A DNA stretch of 64,000 nt from Kiritimatiellota bacterium (GTDB taxonomy: Bacteria; Verrucomicrobiota; Lentisphaeria; Oligosphaerales; JAADHN01): NCBI GenBank assembly GCA_013151865.1, contig JAADHN010000087.1, positions 1 through 64,000 of the forward strand. Direction: 5' to 3'. A program made the translations under genes and the position numbers. Below the pieces are notes generated by a model. The model had not been told where the DNA came from. It searched no databases and was given only the letters and a program-made list of their open reading frames with translations. Of the stretch, positions 8,384 to 18,177 are shown one piece after another (the stretch's first letter is position 1; each line of letters starts with the position of its first letter).

Positions 8384-9374
8384 TTCTCCTCAAACGCCGG
8401 GGCCTCTCGATGACCGTCCACAAGACGCGCCGCCGTCTTCTTCAGCCTTCCTGCCCAGTGCCGAGCGGCTTCAAGCTGCGGTCGGCGGCGACGAAGCCGC
8501 CGCAGGGGAACTCGATGCCTCCGGTCTTCTCCTCGGCGGACGGGAGACTCCGGAGGAATGGGTGGAGCGCATCCGCAAGCTCGCCGTCAACATCGAGCGG
8601 ATGGAGACGCAACTGGCGGAGACCGAGCAGTTCACCGTGGAGGACGTTTGCGTGCAAGCCGCAGACCGCATACCGCAAGAACTCTTCGGTGCGGCGGGGC
8701 GCATCACCGAGGGCCTCTACGGGTTTCGGGCGGAGTGGGTGCCGGGCTTTTTCGTGAATCCGTCTTTCGGTTGGCTTTTCGGCGGGTGCGCGTTCTATTT
8801 CTATCCGGACTTTTTCGCCATGTTCATCATCCGACGTGCGTTTGCCCATCGGGAGAAATGGCTTTTTTACGACCGTGTCGAACTGCTGGCTCACGAGCTT
8901 TGTCACGTGGCGCGGGTAGGGTTTAGCAGTCGGCGTTTCGAAGAGATGCTCGCTTACCAGACGGCCACCTCGCGCTTTCGGCGTGCGGTGGGGGGGGTGT
9001 TCCGCAGCCCGGCCGACGGTTACGTCTTGCTGGGCGCCACTTGGCTCCTGCTTCTGGCGCAAGTTCTGCGGTTTTCGTTTCTTTTTTGGCTCCCCGGGTG
9101 GCCGTTTTGGCTGCTGGTCGTCGGTGTGATCGGCTTTTTGGCGATCCGGCACGGACGGGACGTCCACATCTTCGGACAAGCGGTCCGAAACCTGGAACGG
9201 GTCGCTCCGGGGGCGGCGTCCGCCGTCCTTTTTCGGTGCACGGACGAAGAAATCGACGCCCTGGCCGGCCTAAGTGACGCCGATGCTTTGACCGAATGGC
9301 TCGACTATCGTGTCCGAACCAGCCGGCGTTGGCAGGTCATCCGGAACCGTTTTTTCCGGAGCCCGTCACAATAA
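8376..9374 (+). CDS. Membrane-associated HELCH metallopeptidase-like protein
   Basis: I do not recognise the family. The 332-residue protein has an acidic, disordered first 60 residues and a helical stretch to residue 90. HELCH (residues 173-177) is a classic HExxH zinc motif preceded by hydrophobic residues. Glu189/Glu190 in RRFEEMLAYQ could be the third, gluzincin-type ligand. Two hydrophobic segments at about 218-236 and 243-258 would form a hairpin in the membrane. It starts at a TTG that overlaps the stop of the preceding URO-D-like gene by eight bases, with GAAGGG upstream, so translational coupling is likely. A peptidase activity is inferred from the motif alone. Confidence 0.7.
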   Translation: MHDSPQTPGPLDDRPQDAPPSSSAFLPSAERLQAAVGGDEAAAGELDASGLLLGGRETPEEWVERIRKLAVNIERMETQLAETEQFTVEDVCVQAADRIPQELFGAAGRITEGLYGFRAEWVPGFFVNPSFGWLFGGCAFYFYPDFFAMFIIRRAFAHREKWLFYDRVELLAHELCHVARVGFSSRRFEEMLAYQTATSRFRRAVGGVFRSPADGYVLLGATWLLLLAQVLRFSFLFWLPGWPFWLLVVGVIGFLAIRHGRDVHIFGQAVRNLERVAPGAASAVLFRCTDEEIDALAGLSDADALTEWLDYRVRTSRRWQVIRNRFFRSPSQ

Positions 9375-9474
9375 CGTCGCTGTCGGGGCGTTTTCCGCGG
9401 TGTCAGCCTTCCGGGAAGAAGTCCCGGGCGTGGACAGGGCTTGACAACGAACCACAGAACAGGAGGCGAGAACA

Positions 9475-10080
9475 ATGCGAACTCCGTGGAAAGCAATGAT
9501 GGTGGGAATGCTGTGCATTCTGAGCGTCGGTATTGCGACGGCCCAGCAGCCTCAACAGGGCGGGCGCAAACGGCCCGGCGGCGGCCCCGGGATGATGCGT
9601 CCACCCATGAAAGGCGGCGCCATGCGCGGCATGATGTTCCTCCAGCGTTTTGACACGAATCACGACTTCCAGATTCAGGAAGAAGAACTCCGGACCGGTC
9701 TCGAAAAGGCGGCGGCCGATCTCGCGAAAGTTCATGGGATCCTGCTGCAGATCTTCGACGAAAACAAGAACGGCACCCTCGATCCCAAGGAGAACAAGAA
9801 GGTCGGCGAGTTTCTCATGGTGATCATGAGTTCGCGCATGCTCGACACGAACCATGACTGGCAGATCAGTGAAGACGAACTTGGTCAGGCGTGGGACAAA
9901 CTGGCTGAGCAGTGTCAGCGCTACAATGACTTTGTACTGAAGCGATTCGACAAAGATCAGGACGGCAAGCTCAGTGAGGAGGAAATCAAGGCGGCGCGGG
10001 AACATATGCGTCGGCGTCGGCCGGGGGGCGGGCGCCCCGGAGGGCCGGGCGCCGGTCGGGGACCGAAGCGCGACCGGTAG
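9475..10080 (+). CDS. Secreted four-EF-hand protein
   Basis: A 201-residue calcium-binding protein. A Sec signal peptide (about residues 1-23, ending ATAQQ) is followed by a Gly/Pro/Met-rich linker. Then come four EF-hand loops at about residues 60-71, 95-106, 124-135 and 159-170, each with Asp at position 1 and Glu or Asp at position 12. The last 25 residues are rich in Arg, Gly and Pro. The ATG has a near-perfect AGGAGG seven bases upstream. Small secreted EF-hand proteins of this type are common in planctomycetes and relatives; function unknown, perhaps calcium buffering or adhesion at the cell surface. It appears monocistronic, with a terminator 63 bases downstream. Confidence 0.88.
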   Translation: MRTPWKAMMVGMLCILSVGIATAQQPQQGGRKRPGGGPGMMRPPMKGGAMRGMMFLQRFDTNHDFQIQEEELRTGLEKAAADLAKVHGILLQIFDENKNGTLDPKENKKVGEFLMVIMSSRMLDTNHDWQISEDELGQAWDKLAEQCQRYNDFVLKRFDKDQDGKLSEEEIKAAREHMRRRRPGGGRPGGPGAGRGPKRDR

Positions 10081-10458
10081 ACTTCCGACGGACACCCGGC
10101 CGGGGCCTTACCGGACCGAGGGCGTCGGATCGGAAAACATGCGAGGCGCGGTCCTGTCGGGCCGCGCCTCTTGTATTCTCGCGCGCGCCCGGGGGCGGCG
10201 CGCCATTGTTCGCGGTTCGTCGGTGCGCACATGGGGGACAAACGTATCGGCAGACTTACGAACCACGCTTCGGTTGGGCCGCTTGCCGGGAAAAAGGGCA
10301 CGACTCTCCTCTCCCGCCGCGGGAGAAGCGTCCTCCGCCTCCACCGGTTTTCGCCCGCGTCGTCCGCTCGTACAATCGGTGCACGTCCCGGTTTGCGCGA
10401 ACACAAGGACCGATGCAACGGCGTCGGGCCGGTCGGGGCTGCTTCGGTCGTGATCATT
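10081..10458. other. Convergent intergenic region
   Basis: A 378-base gap between the convergent EF-hand and glycogen genes. It holds the EF-hand terminator (listed) and a GC-only hairpin TCTCCCGCCGCGGGAGA near 10310 without a U-tract. No gene is seen. Confidence 0.5.
10143..10175 (+). terminator. Intrinsic terminator after the EF-hand gene
   Basis: A nine-base perfect stem, GAGGCGCGG pairing with CCGCGCCTC across a ten-base loop, followed by TTGTAT. Position and strand fit termination of the EF-hand transcript. Confidence 0.7.
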
Positions 10459-13400
10459 TCAGGCCCAGACCACCAGCCCCATTTCCTCCTTGTGCCCGAG
10501 GTCGGGATGGTAGGGCATGATGCGGATTCCATAGGCGTAATTCCCCTTCCGCTCCGCCTTGAAGGCGCCCCGGAAGGAAACTGTCCGCTCCTTTTCTTTC
10601 CTTTTCTCGGGTTGGAGAGGGATGAGGATCGGGTCCCGGACTTTCCTTTTTGGGTCCGCAGGGCCCACAATCAGTTCGATGCAAAGTTCGTCCGGCTTCA
10701 TCTCCCCGAGGTCGACGCGGACCGACACACGGAAGGGGCGGCCGACTTGGATCGCACCGTCGGCCAAACCGCTGGTGCGAATGTCCAGGATCTGAACGGA
10801 CCCGAACCGGGCGGCGGCCTTTTTCTTCCAGGCTGCCAGTTCCCGCGCTTTGGCGCCGTCGTCTTTGCGCATTCGGTCACCGCGGGCCGCGGCGGGCAGG
10901 TATGCCTGGTTCCAGTAGTCGGTGAGCATGCGGAGGGAATTGAATCCGGCCGTGACCGTGGCGATGGAGCGGCGCATGACCCGGAGCCAGGCATCGGGGA
11001 CGCCGTGGCTGTTGCGTCGGTAGAAGAGCGGCACCACCACGTCTTCGAGCAGCGCCAGGAGGTGGACTGCGTCCTGGAAATCGTTGGATGCGGTATCTTC
11101 GTCCACTTCGTTCGGGGGCAGTCCGATTGTCCACCCGTTGTCGCCCGTTGCGCCCTCGCACCACCAGCCGTCGGCCACGCTCAGGTTGATTCCGCCGTTC
11201 ACGCCGGCCTTCTGCCCGCTCGTGCCGCTGGCCTCATGGGGTCGCCGAGGCGTATTGAGCCACACGTCCACGCCTTGAACGAGGAGTTTGGCCGTGAGCA
11301 AATCGTAGTTTTCCAAGAAAACGATCCGCCCGGCAAAGCGGGGGTCGCGCGAGTAGCGCACGACCTCGGCGACCAAGTCGCACCCGGCCTGGTCGTTCGG
11401 GTGGGCCTTGCCCGCGAAAACGAACTGCACGGGTCGTCGGGGATTGTTCACGATTCGGGCGAGGCGGTCGAGATCCTGAAAGAGCAATGTGGCCCGCTTG
11501 TACGGTGCGAAACGACGGGCGAACCCGATGGTAAGCGCGGAGGAATGAATCCGGGACAGGACTTCCTCGAGCGTGACCTCCGGTCCGACGCCGTCCCCGG
11601 ACCACGTCTCGGCGAGGCGCTCTTTCACAAAGGCGATCAGCCGCTGCTTCATCTCGATCTTGGCACTCCAAAGCAGGTCGTCGGGGAGCGTGTCCAGCCG
11701 GTCCCACAATGCCGCTGACGACAGATCGTCCGTTGTCCAGTCGAGGCCGAGGTACGTATCGAGCAATCCTCTGAGTTCCGGGCCGATGAACGTGGGTGCG
11801 TGGATGCCGTTTGTGATGGCATCGATCGGGACCATGGATCGCGGCACGCCCTGCCAAACCGACTCCCACATCTTGCGCGAGACGCTGCCGTGGAGTCGAC
11901 TCACCCCATTCGACAGATACGCGCATTTCAGGGCCAGGATCGTCATGATGAACGACTGGTGCTCGGCGGGGCCCAGGCGCCCGAGTTCGAAGAAGCGGTC
12001 CGGTGAGATGCCCAACTCTTTGAAATAATGAGCAAAATAGTGTCGGATCAGGTCGTGCGGAAAACGTTCGTTTCCGGCTTCCACGGGTGTGTGCGTCGTA
12101 AAAACGATTTGGCTGCTGACCACTTCGCGGGCCTCGTCGAAGGACATGCCGGCCTCCTGCACGGCTTGGCGGATATTCTCGATGATAAGGAACGCGCTGT
12201 GCCCCTCGTTCAGGTGATACAGGCTGGGGGTGATGCCCACCCGCCGCAGGGCCCGTGCACCGCCGATCCCGAGCAGGATTTCCTGCTCGATCCGTGTGCG
12301 TTGGTCTCCGACGTACAGTTGGGCTGTGATCAGTCGGTCTTGGGCAGTGTTTGCGGGCAGGTCCGCATCGAGCAAGTACAGCGGCGTCCGGCCGACCTCG
12401 ATGCGCCAGATGCGGGCATACAGAGTCCGACCGGGCAAGTCGACCGCGACGGTGACCGCGGCGCCCGAATCGTCGCGCACTTGTTTCATGGGCAGCGTAG
12501 CAGGGTCGTTCTCGCTGTACTCGGCTGCCTGACGGCCCTCGGGGTCGATTCGCTGCGTGAAGTATCCGTGTTTGTAGAACAAACCCACACCGACCAGAGG
12601 GACGCCCAGGTCGCTGGCGGATTTGAGGTGGTCACCGGAGAGCACCCCCAGGCCGCCGGAATAAATGGGGAGAGACTCGTGGAGGCCGAATTCAGTCGAG
12701 AAATACGCCACGGGGTGCTGCCAGCCGATGCGTGAAGTTTTCTCGAGTCGGTCTGAGGTCGGGCCGTCCACCGCGAGGTACTTGTCGAACGCGGTCGTGA
12801 CCTGGGCATACAACCGCAGGTATGCCTCGTTGCCGGCCAGTTCCACAAGACGTTTTGTAGACACGTCGTCGAGCACCCGGATTGGGTTGTGCCCGCTTTC
12901 TTCCCACAAATGCGGATCGATGCGTTCGAAGAGTTCCTGGGCGGGGGGTGTCCAGCTCCACCAGAGATTGTAGGCGATCTCGCGCAGCCGGACGATCGGG
13001 GGCGGGATTTCCGTTTCGACCACAAAGGACCTGAAATGCGGTTGGCCGGATTCGGTGGCCTGCAAGACACGTCCCACCTGTCCGGTGCGTATGGCCGCCT
13101 CACGAAAAACGCGTTTTTCGGCACTGACCGCCGCCGCCTCGTACGCCTCGACATAATGATCGTAGAATACGTCCCACGAGGCCTTGGTGGCGATTCGGCG
13201 CGCCGCCTCGCGGTTACGGTCGAGGTCTGGGATTTCGCAGGAACGCAACTTGATCAGGATCTCGGTAAGTTGGGAAATGACCTCTTCCCGCGGACGTCCC
13301 ATCCGAGGCAGGACGAAAACGCCGGGGGCCTCTTCGCCGGCCACATAATGGCGAGCCCAGATGCCGAATCCGGCTTGGTCGGTGGTCACGGTGGGCACGG

Positions 13401-14712
13401 CGTACGCCGCACTTTCGAGCGGAGTGTACCCCCACGGTTCATACTTGGACGGGAACACGCCCAAGTCGAAGCCCTGGAGCACGTCGTAATAGGACATATT
13501 CAACACACCGTCCCCCTCGCTCAAATAAACGGGGATGAAGATGACCTTGATGGGTTGTTCCGCCTGGTTTGTCAACCCGAGGCGGATGCAGTTTGTGAGG
13601 ATCGGATCGTTGTTTTCGTCCGGAAGGCGATGACTGCAGATGGTCGGACGTCCTGCCTGGCCTGTTTCCGGACGGTGTTCGAGGTGAGCGCCCACCACGA
13701 AAAGGAAAGCCAGCAGGGGGCATGGGTCCGCCTGGGCGTCTCGGACCCGAGCCAGGGCTTCGAGAAAGACGTCGATCCCTTTGTTGGTGAACTCGTACCG
13801 GCCCGACAGCATAGCCAGACGCGCACTCTCCGGGATGTCGGTCCCCAGGAACCGCCGCGCATAATCCAGCACTCGTGCCCGGGAAGCCAGAGCAGGGGTG
13901 CGGTCTACGCTCAGGTCGGTGATTGCTTCTATATTGATGCCGTTGGGCGTGACCACAGTGGACTCGCGTCCCAGAACACGGTAGGCCTCGCGTGCCGTGA
14001 TTTCGCTGACCGTAGTGAAACTGTCGGCTTGGCGGGCCGCGACGCATTCCATCGAGTGCTTTGCCGCCACATTGTGACTGCGCGCCTCGTCGGTGGGAGA
14101 GATTTCGTCCAGGTTGGCATAGAGTTCCTGCCCGCCCCCCATGACGGCCCGTCCGACCACAGTCGCGTGGGTGGTGAACACCGTGGCCACGTGCGGGGCT
14201 TTGTCGCGGACATACAGCAGGCCGGCGCCGGTCATCCACTCGTGAAAATGCGCCAGGATGCGGTGACCGTTCAGAGTGGCCAGGTAATTGGCGACTGTGG
14301 CGATGGTCTCGCCGAACGCCGTGCTGTACAGGACGGGCTCGATGTAGTCCCAGCCGCCCGCTATGGAGTCGACGCCGAACCGCTCCCAAAGGCGAAAGAG
14401 AAGTTGCTCGGTATTGTACCGTCCGGCGGGTTCCACGAGGATCACTTTAGGGCGCTCCGGGACCGTCCAGCGCCCGAGGCGGAATTTCAGCTCCTTCAGC
14501 GCGAGTTGTTCCCGGATCATCCGCCATCCGGGCTCGTCGGTTTCTTCGAACTCGACGTTGCTCGGCAGGAGTGGCCCGACCAGGAAGTAGCCGTCGCCGA
14601 ACTCGGCCGTGGCACGGCTGAGTTTGCTCCGAATGACGGTGTGAATACCGCCGACTTTGTTGCAGACTTCCCAACTGGCTTCGAAAAGATAAGTCGTCGC
14701 GGGACCGGGCAT
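10459..14712 (-). CDS. Glycogen synthase (GT3-type) fused to alpha-glucan phosphorylase
   Basis: One 1417-residue chain carries both glycogen-building and glycogen-degrading enzymes. Residues 1 to about 550 are a GT3-type, eukaryote-like glycogen synthase: EVCNKVGGIHTVI near the N-terminus and SKYEPWGYTPLES at the nucleotide-sugar site. From about 560 comes the DUF3417 helical lead-in (REIAYNLWWSW), then a GT35 alpha-glucan phosphorylase of the shorter bacterial branch. That half has YFSTEFGLHESLPIYSGGLG and the pyridoxal-phosphate segment EASGTSGQKAGVNGG with its Lys near residue 1167. The last 120 residues are a beta-rich tail. The start at 14712 gives the synthase N-terminus and has AAGGAT ten bases upstream; the open frame upstream is low-complexity. 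A promoter lies 88 bases before the start codon. Confidence 0.92.
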   Translation of the reverse strand: MPGPATTYLFEASWEVCNKVGGIHTVIRSKLSRATAEFGDGYFLVGPLLPSNVEFEETDEPGWRMIREQLALKELKFRLGRWTVPERPKVILVEPAGRYNTEQLLFRLWERFGVDSIAGGWDYIEPVLYSTAFGETIATVANYLATLNGHRILAHFHEWMTGAGLLYVRDKAPHVATVFTTHATVVGRAVMGGGQELYANLDEISPTDEARSHNVAAKHSMECVAARQADSFTTVSEITAREAYRVLGRESTVVTPNGINIEAITDLSVDRTPALASRARVLDYARRFLGTDIPESARLAMLSGRYEFTNKGIDVFLEALARVRDAQADPCPLLAFLFVVGAHLEHRPETGQAGRPTICSHRLPDENNDPILTNCIRLGLTNQAEQPIKVIFIPVYLSEGDGVLNMSYYDVLQGFDLGVFPSKYEPWGYTPLESAAYAVPTVTTDQAGFGIWARHYVAGEEAPGVFVLPRMGRPREEVISQLTEILIKLRSCEIPDLDRNREAARRIATKASWDVFYDHYVEAYEAAAVSAEKRVFREAAIRTGQVGRVLQATESGQPHFRSFVVETEIPPPIVRLREIAYNLWWSWTPPAQELFERIDPHLWEESGHNPIRVLDDVSTKRLVELAGNEAYLRLYAQVTTAFDKYLAVDGPTSDRLEKTSRIGWQHPVAYFSTEFGLHESLPIYSGGLGVLSGDHLKSASDLGVPLVGVGLFYKHGYFTQRIDPEGRQAAEYSENDPATLPMKQVRDDSGAAVTVAVDLPGRTLYARIWRIEVGRTPLYLLDADLPANTAQDRLITAQLYVGDQRTRIEQEILLGIGGARALRRVGITPSLYHLNEGHSAFLIIENIRQAVQEAGMSFDEAREVVSSQIVFTTHTPVEAGNERFPHDLIRHYFAHYFKELGISPDRFFELGRLGPAEHQSFIMTILALKCAYLSNGVSRLHGSVSRKMWESVWQGVPRSMVPIDAITNGIHAPTFIGPELRGLLDTYLGLDWTTDDLSSAALWDRLDTLPDDLLWSAKIEMKQRLIAFVKERLAETWSGDGVGPEVTLEEVLSRIHSSALTIGFARRFAPYKRATLLFQDLDRLARIVNNPRRPVQFVFAGKAHPNDQAGCDLVAEVVRYSRDPRFAGRIVFLENYDLLTAKLLVQGVDVWLNTPRRPHEASGTSGQKAGVNGGINLSVADGWWCEGATGDNGWTIGLPPNEVDEDTASNDFQDAVHLLALLEDVVVPLFYRRNSHGVPDAWLRVMRRSIATVTAGFNSLRMLTDYWNQAYLPAAARGDRMRKDDGAKARELAAWKKKAAARFGSVQILDIRTSGLADGAIQVGRPFRVSVRVDLGEMKPDELCIELIVGPADPKRKVRDPILIPLQPEKRKEKERTVSFRGAFKAERKGNYAYGIRIMPYHPDLGHKEEMGLVVWA

Positions 14713-15255
14713 GGGGCGGGTATCCTTGGTTCGGATCGCTACGGGGCTGGGGAGCAGATCCCACAGCGACCGGGAGCGTGGCAACCGGAATGGGTTTGTA
14801 CTATAGCCGATCGGAGGTGCTTTGTCGCTGCGGTCGGAAAAGCCGCCGCCGGTCGCGAGTCGTTTTCCCTGGATGGGGCAATACGCTATTGATTGATGTG
14901 GCGAGGGCGCCCTCGCGTTTCGAGGCGTCGGCGACCTTGGAGTTCGCCGAGATGAACGAAGGAATGAAAGACGCCCGACAGGCTGCCCTGGACATTCTGA
15001 AGCCCTCGAAACGAGACCTTGATGATACGGTCCTGCACTGCACGCCGAATCCATCATTTGCGACACATACGGCGTTTTGGAAAAGGCGATGCTCAGCCTG
15101 TCATGGACCAACTGGCCGCTTTTCGCCGTCGGCCTGGTGCAGGGCGGCTGCAGCGACGCCGCCACCCGTCGGGTCATCGGCGGGGCCACATGCCCACGCG
15201 TGGCCGAGGCCGTTCCGGCGCATTCGGCGGAGCAGCGTCGGGTTTTTTGAACCGG
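14713..15255. other. Intergenic region with promoter of the glycogen gene
   Basis: A 543-base gap between two minus-strand genes. Apart from the promoter at 14800-14828 I see nothing supportable; a 180-codon plus-strand frame here has no ribosome site or family resemblance. Confidence 0.5.
14800..14828 (-). promoter_or_regulatory. Sigma-70-like promoter of the glycogen fusion gene
   Basis: On the minus strand GCGACA, a 17-base spacer and TATAGT. The -10 matches five of six consensus positions and the -35 four of six. It would give a leader of about 80 bases before the ATG at 14712. Confidence 0.55.
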
Positions 15256-16146
15256 TTACAGTGCTTGGGCGACGATTTCCGGCTGTACGCTGCTGCCCCG
15301 CAGCATGTGCCGATCGGTGATTCCGGTCATGACCAGGACTGTTCGGTAGCCGTAATCGCGCCCGCCCCGAACATCCCCTTCGAGGGAATCGCCCGCAAAG
15401 AGCACGCGCCGACGGTCGATGGCGCGCCCGCATCGTCTTTCGAGTTGCCGGTGGTTCATCTCGAAAATGGGGGCATACGGTTTGCCTAGATAGATGGGTT
15501 CCACGTTCAGGCCGGCGCTTCGGGCGAGGGTCTGAATGAAACGGGCCACGGCGCCGGACGCCACCTCCAGGTCGCCCTCGCGCCCCGGGAAGAACTCGTC
15601 CGGGTTCGGGACCACCAAGGGCGTTTCCGAACGACTTCGCAACCGATTGAAGACTGCGGTGATTGTCGCCTGCCAATCGTAATCCATTTCACCGACGATG
15701 ACGCCCTGGCAGGAAGCGAGTCGATTCAGGTCGCGCACAGGGACAAGTCCGGCTCGCCGCGCATAGCACGGCTCTCCGAGATAGCCCATGACAAAGAAAC
15801 GGCGCCCGGTCCAACGGTGTTTCGGGACCAGCTCCATGAGCCCGTGTGAAGAGGAAACGATGTCTTCCGGGCCGAAATCGAACCCACACCGTCGCAAGTA
15901 GGCTGTCTTCTCCTCCGGGGAATGACAGCCGTCGTTCGTCAGGAGATTAAACGGAACCGCGGCGCGGCGCAGCTGTTCGATCAGCTCAAGACTTCCGGGC
16001 AAGGGCTTTCGTTCGCGCATGAGCACCCCGTCTACATCGAAGACCACGGCATCGAACTCGGCGAGTTTCGCCGTGAGCCATGGGCCGAGGCGTTCGATCC
16101 TGAGCGGGGTCTCTTCTTCAAACACCGTAGGAGCGGGGTTGCGCAT
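15256..16146 (-). CDS. HAD-IIA (NagD-like) phosphatase
   Basis: A 296-residue haloacid dehalogenase-superfamily phosphatase. Motif I is FDVDGVLM (Asp37, Asp39), motif II is LLTND near residue 70, and motif III is the Lys in YLGKPY followed by FAGDSLEGDV with the metal-binding Asp residues. The C2 cap between motifs II and III places it in subfamily IIA, with NagD, phosphoglycolate and sugar-phosphate phosphatases. The substrate is not predictable. AAGGG precedes the ATG. It points towards the glycogen gene but is separated from it by more than 500 bases, so common transcription is uncertain. Confidence 0.88.
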   Translation of the reverse strand: MRNPAPTVFEEETPLRIERLGPWLTAKLAEFDAVVFDVDGVLMRERKPLPGSLELIEQLRRAAVPFNLLTNDGCHSPEEKTAYLRRCGFDFGPEDIVSSSHGLMELVPKHRWTGRRFFVMGYLGEPCYARRAGLVPVRDLNRLASCQGVIVGEMDYDWQATITAVFNRLRSRSETPLVVPNPDEFFPGREGDLEVASGAVARFIQTLARSAGLNVEPIYLGKPYAPIFEMNHRQLERRCGRAIDRRRVLFAGDSLEGDVRGGRDYGYRTVLVMTGITDRHMLRGSSVQPEIVAQAL

Positions 16147-16345
16147 GTTCCGAACCCTTGTTTTTCAGGTGCCGCCCAGCGGTGTCCCGGACATGTCGGA
16201 GGCGATTCGGGGCGCAGCCCCGGCTGCCGCCCGTCGTCCGGGAAATCGCGCTCACGTCCCGGTTGAGGCCAGCGCGTTGACCTCCCGTCGCGGCCCGGTA
16301 TGTTTTGCGGCGGACCTCTCACTCGGGACATGGAAAGGGCGACAG

Positions 16346-16981
16346 ATGAGCATGATTCGAGACGGTGATCTGATCCTGTTTCAAGGCGACAGCATTACGG
16401 ACGCGGGGCGGCGGACGGCCGCGGACGGATTGGGCGGCGGTTACGTGGCAATCATTCGCGGTTGGCTGGCGGCCGGTCGACCCGACCTGCGGGTGCGCAT
16501 TGTCAACCGCGGGGTGGGGGGGGACCGGACAGCAGAACTGCTGGCCCGGTGGGAGGAGGATTGCCTCGCGTTGCGGCCCGATGTCTTGTCCCTGATGATC
16601 GGTGTGAACGACGTCTGGCGCAAAGCGGGGGAATGGAATGGTCAAACACACATCCCTTTGGACCGCTATCGCCGGAACCTCGGGGAACTCCTGGACCGGG
16701 CCGCAGCCGCGGGGGTGCGTCAATTCGTACTGATAAGCCCGACGACCATCGAGCCGGAAAACGGGGGGGAGCTGAACGTTCTGTTGGGAGCGTACGACGC
16801 AGCAGTCCGGGAAGAGGCGGCGCGCCGGGGTGCTGTGTACGTACCGGCCCGAGAGAAACTGATGGCATCTCGGGTCCGGCTCCCCGAGGTGGATTGGACC
16901 CACGAAGGCTGTCACCCGACCGTCGCCGGTCACGCGATCCTGGCCCAGGCCTGGCTCGAAGCCGCGGGGCTGACGAGTTGA
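16346..16981 (+). CDS. SGNH/GDSL-family hydrolase
   Basis: A 211-residue esterase or acetylhydrolase. Block I is FQGDSITDAG with nucleophile Ser16, block II supplies Gly in NRGVGGDRT, block III is IGVNDVW with Asn88, and block V is DWTHEGCHP with Asp183 and His186. There is no signal peptide, so it acts in the cytoplasm. Many members deacetylate sugars or xylo-oligosaccharides, which suits the surrounding glycan-degrading genes. The start at 16346 is preceded by GGAAAGGG. The gene faces the end of the ribosomal operon and is unrelated to it. Confidence 0.9.
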   Translation: MSMIRDGDLILFQGDSITDAGRRTAADGLGGGYVAIIRGWLAAGRPDLRVRIVNRGVGGDRTAELLARWEEDCLALRPDVLSLMIGVNDVWRKAGEWNGQTHIPLDRYRRNLGELLDRAAAAGVRQFVLISPTTIEPENGGELNVLLGAYDAAVREEAARRGAVYVPAREKLMASRVRLPEVDWTHEGCHPTVAGHAILAQAWLEAAGLTS

Positions 16982-17038
16982 CGGCCGTTGCAGAGCACGC
17001 CGACGTTGCACGCTGCAAGAGCGTCGTCTGGCGTCGGC

Positions 17039-17311
17039 TCAGCGCTTGCCGCTGATGCTGCCGTGGGACCGGAACGTGCGGGTGGGAGCGAATTCTCCGA
17101 GCCGATGTCCCACCATGTTCTCGGTCACGAAGACGTTCACGAACGCACGGCCGTTGTGCACGGCGAACGTGTGCCCGACGAATTCGGGCAGGATCATGGA
17201 TCTTCGGGACCACGTCTTGATCAACTGCTTTCGGCCTGTCCTGCCGGCGGCCTCCACCTTTCGGATGAGGTGTTCGTCGGCGAAAGGGCCTTTCTTGATG
17301 GAGCGACTCAC
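17039..17311 (-). CDS. rpsS: 30S ribosomal protein S19
   Basis: Assembles into the head of the small subunit near the A site. The 90-residue protein starts SRSIKKGPF and contains [18 protein letters not shown] and [14 protein letters not shown], all diagnostic. It starts with GTG, which shares its first base with the TAG stop of rplB, so the two are coupled. It is the last gene of the ribosomal block: the expected rplV and rpsC do not follow, and the next gene is on the other strand. Confidence 0.98.
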   Translation of the reverse strand: MSRSIKKGPFADEHLIRKVEAAGRTGRKQLIKTWSRRSMILPEFVGHTFAVHNGRAFVNVFVTENMVGHRLGEFAPTRTFRSHGSISGKR

Positions 17312-18138
17312 TACTTCTTCCTCCGTTCGACGATGAAGCGGGTCGACGCTTTCTTGCGATTGCGCGTACGGTAGCCCTTGGCAAGCTGACCCCATGGCGA
17401 CACGGGGTGTCCGCCGCCGCTGCTGCGACCTTCTCCGCCGCCCATCGGGTGGTCCACGGGATTCATGGCAACCCCGCGCACGTGCGGGCGCTTACCGAGG
17501 TGGCGTTTCTTGCCCGCCTTGCCCAAGGAGAGGCCGGCGTGCTCGATATTGCCGACTTGACCGATGGTGGCCCGGCAGCCCACGTTGATCATGCGCACCT
17601 CGCCGCTGGGCAACCGGACTTGTGCGTATTTCCCATCCTTGGCGCGCAGTTGGGCGCCCATTCCGGCGCTCCGCACCAGCCGTGCGCCCTGTCCGGGAAC
17701 GAGTTCGATATTGTGAATCTGCACGCCAAGCGGCATGTCCGCCAAGGGCATAGCGTTGCCGGGCCGGTATTCGGCCTTTGGTCCACTCATGACCGTGTCG
17801 CCGACCTTGAGCCCAATGGGGGCCAGGATGTAGCGCTTTTCTCCGTCGGCGTAATGCAACAGCGCAATGCGAGCGCTGCGGTTGGGGTCGTACTCGATGG
17901 AAGCGACTTTGGCGGGGATTCCGTCCTTGTTCCGCCGGAAGTCGATCAAGCGGTGTCGCCTTTTGTGTCCGGCGCCTCGGAACCGGGTGGTGACGCGACC
18001 GAGGTTGTTGCGACCGCCGGTGGACTTCTTGGACCGCGTGAGAGATTTTTCGGGCCTGGATCGAGTGATTTCAGAAAAATCACTGACCACCATCTGTCGG
18101 CGCCCGGGAGAGGTGGGTTTGTAGGGTTTGAGTCCCAT
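17311..18138 (-). CDS. rplB: 50S ribosomal protein L2
   Basis: Binds 23S rRNA near the peptidyl transferase centre and supports subunit joining. It has 275 residues, the normal length. Hallmarks include [33 protein letters not shown] and the C-terminal [18 protein letters not shown] loop with the conserved His. The ATG at 18138 gives the canonical N-terminus with AGGA upstream; three further codons upstream are open but not needed. Confidence 0.98.
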   Translation of the reverse strand: MGLKPYKPTSPGRRQMVVSDFSEITRSRPEKSLTRSKKSTGGRNNLGRVTTRFRGAGHKRRHRLIDFRRNKDGIPAKVASIEYDPNRSARIALLHYADGEKRYILAPIGLKVGDTVMSGPKAEYRPGNAMPLADMPLGVQIHNIELVPGQGARLVRSAGMGAQLRAKDGKYAQVRLPSGEVRMINVGCRATIGQVGNIEHAGLSLGKAGKKRHLGKRPHVRGVAMNPVDHPMGGGEGRSSGGGHPVSPWGQLAKGYRTRNRKKASTRFIVERRKK

Positions 18139-18177
18139 GATCAACATCCTGTTTGAAGGTCGGGTGACGCGGATATG

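Noticed and set aside
14778-15320. A 180-codon plus-strand frame in the gap after the HAD gene
   Set aside because: Low-complexity Arg/Pro/Ser translation, no ribosome site, overlaps two minus-strand genes.
16982-17038. A shortened rplV after rpsS
   Set aside because: Only 57 bases remain before the SGNH gene stop, with no L22-like residues in any frame.
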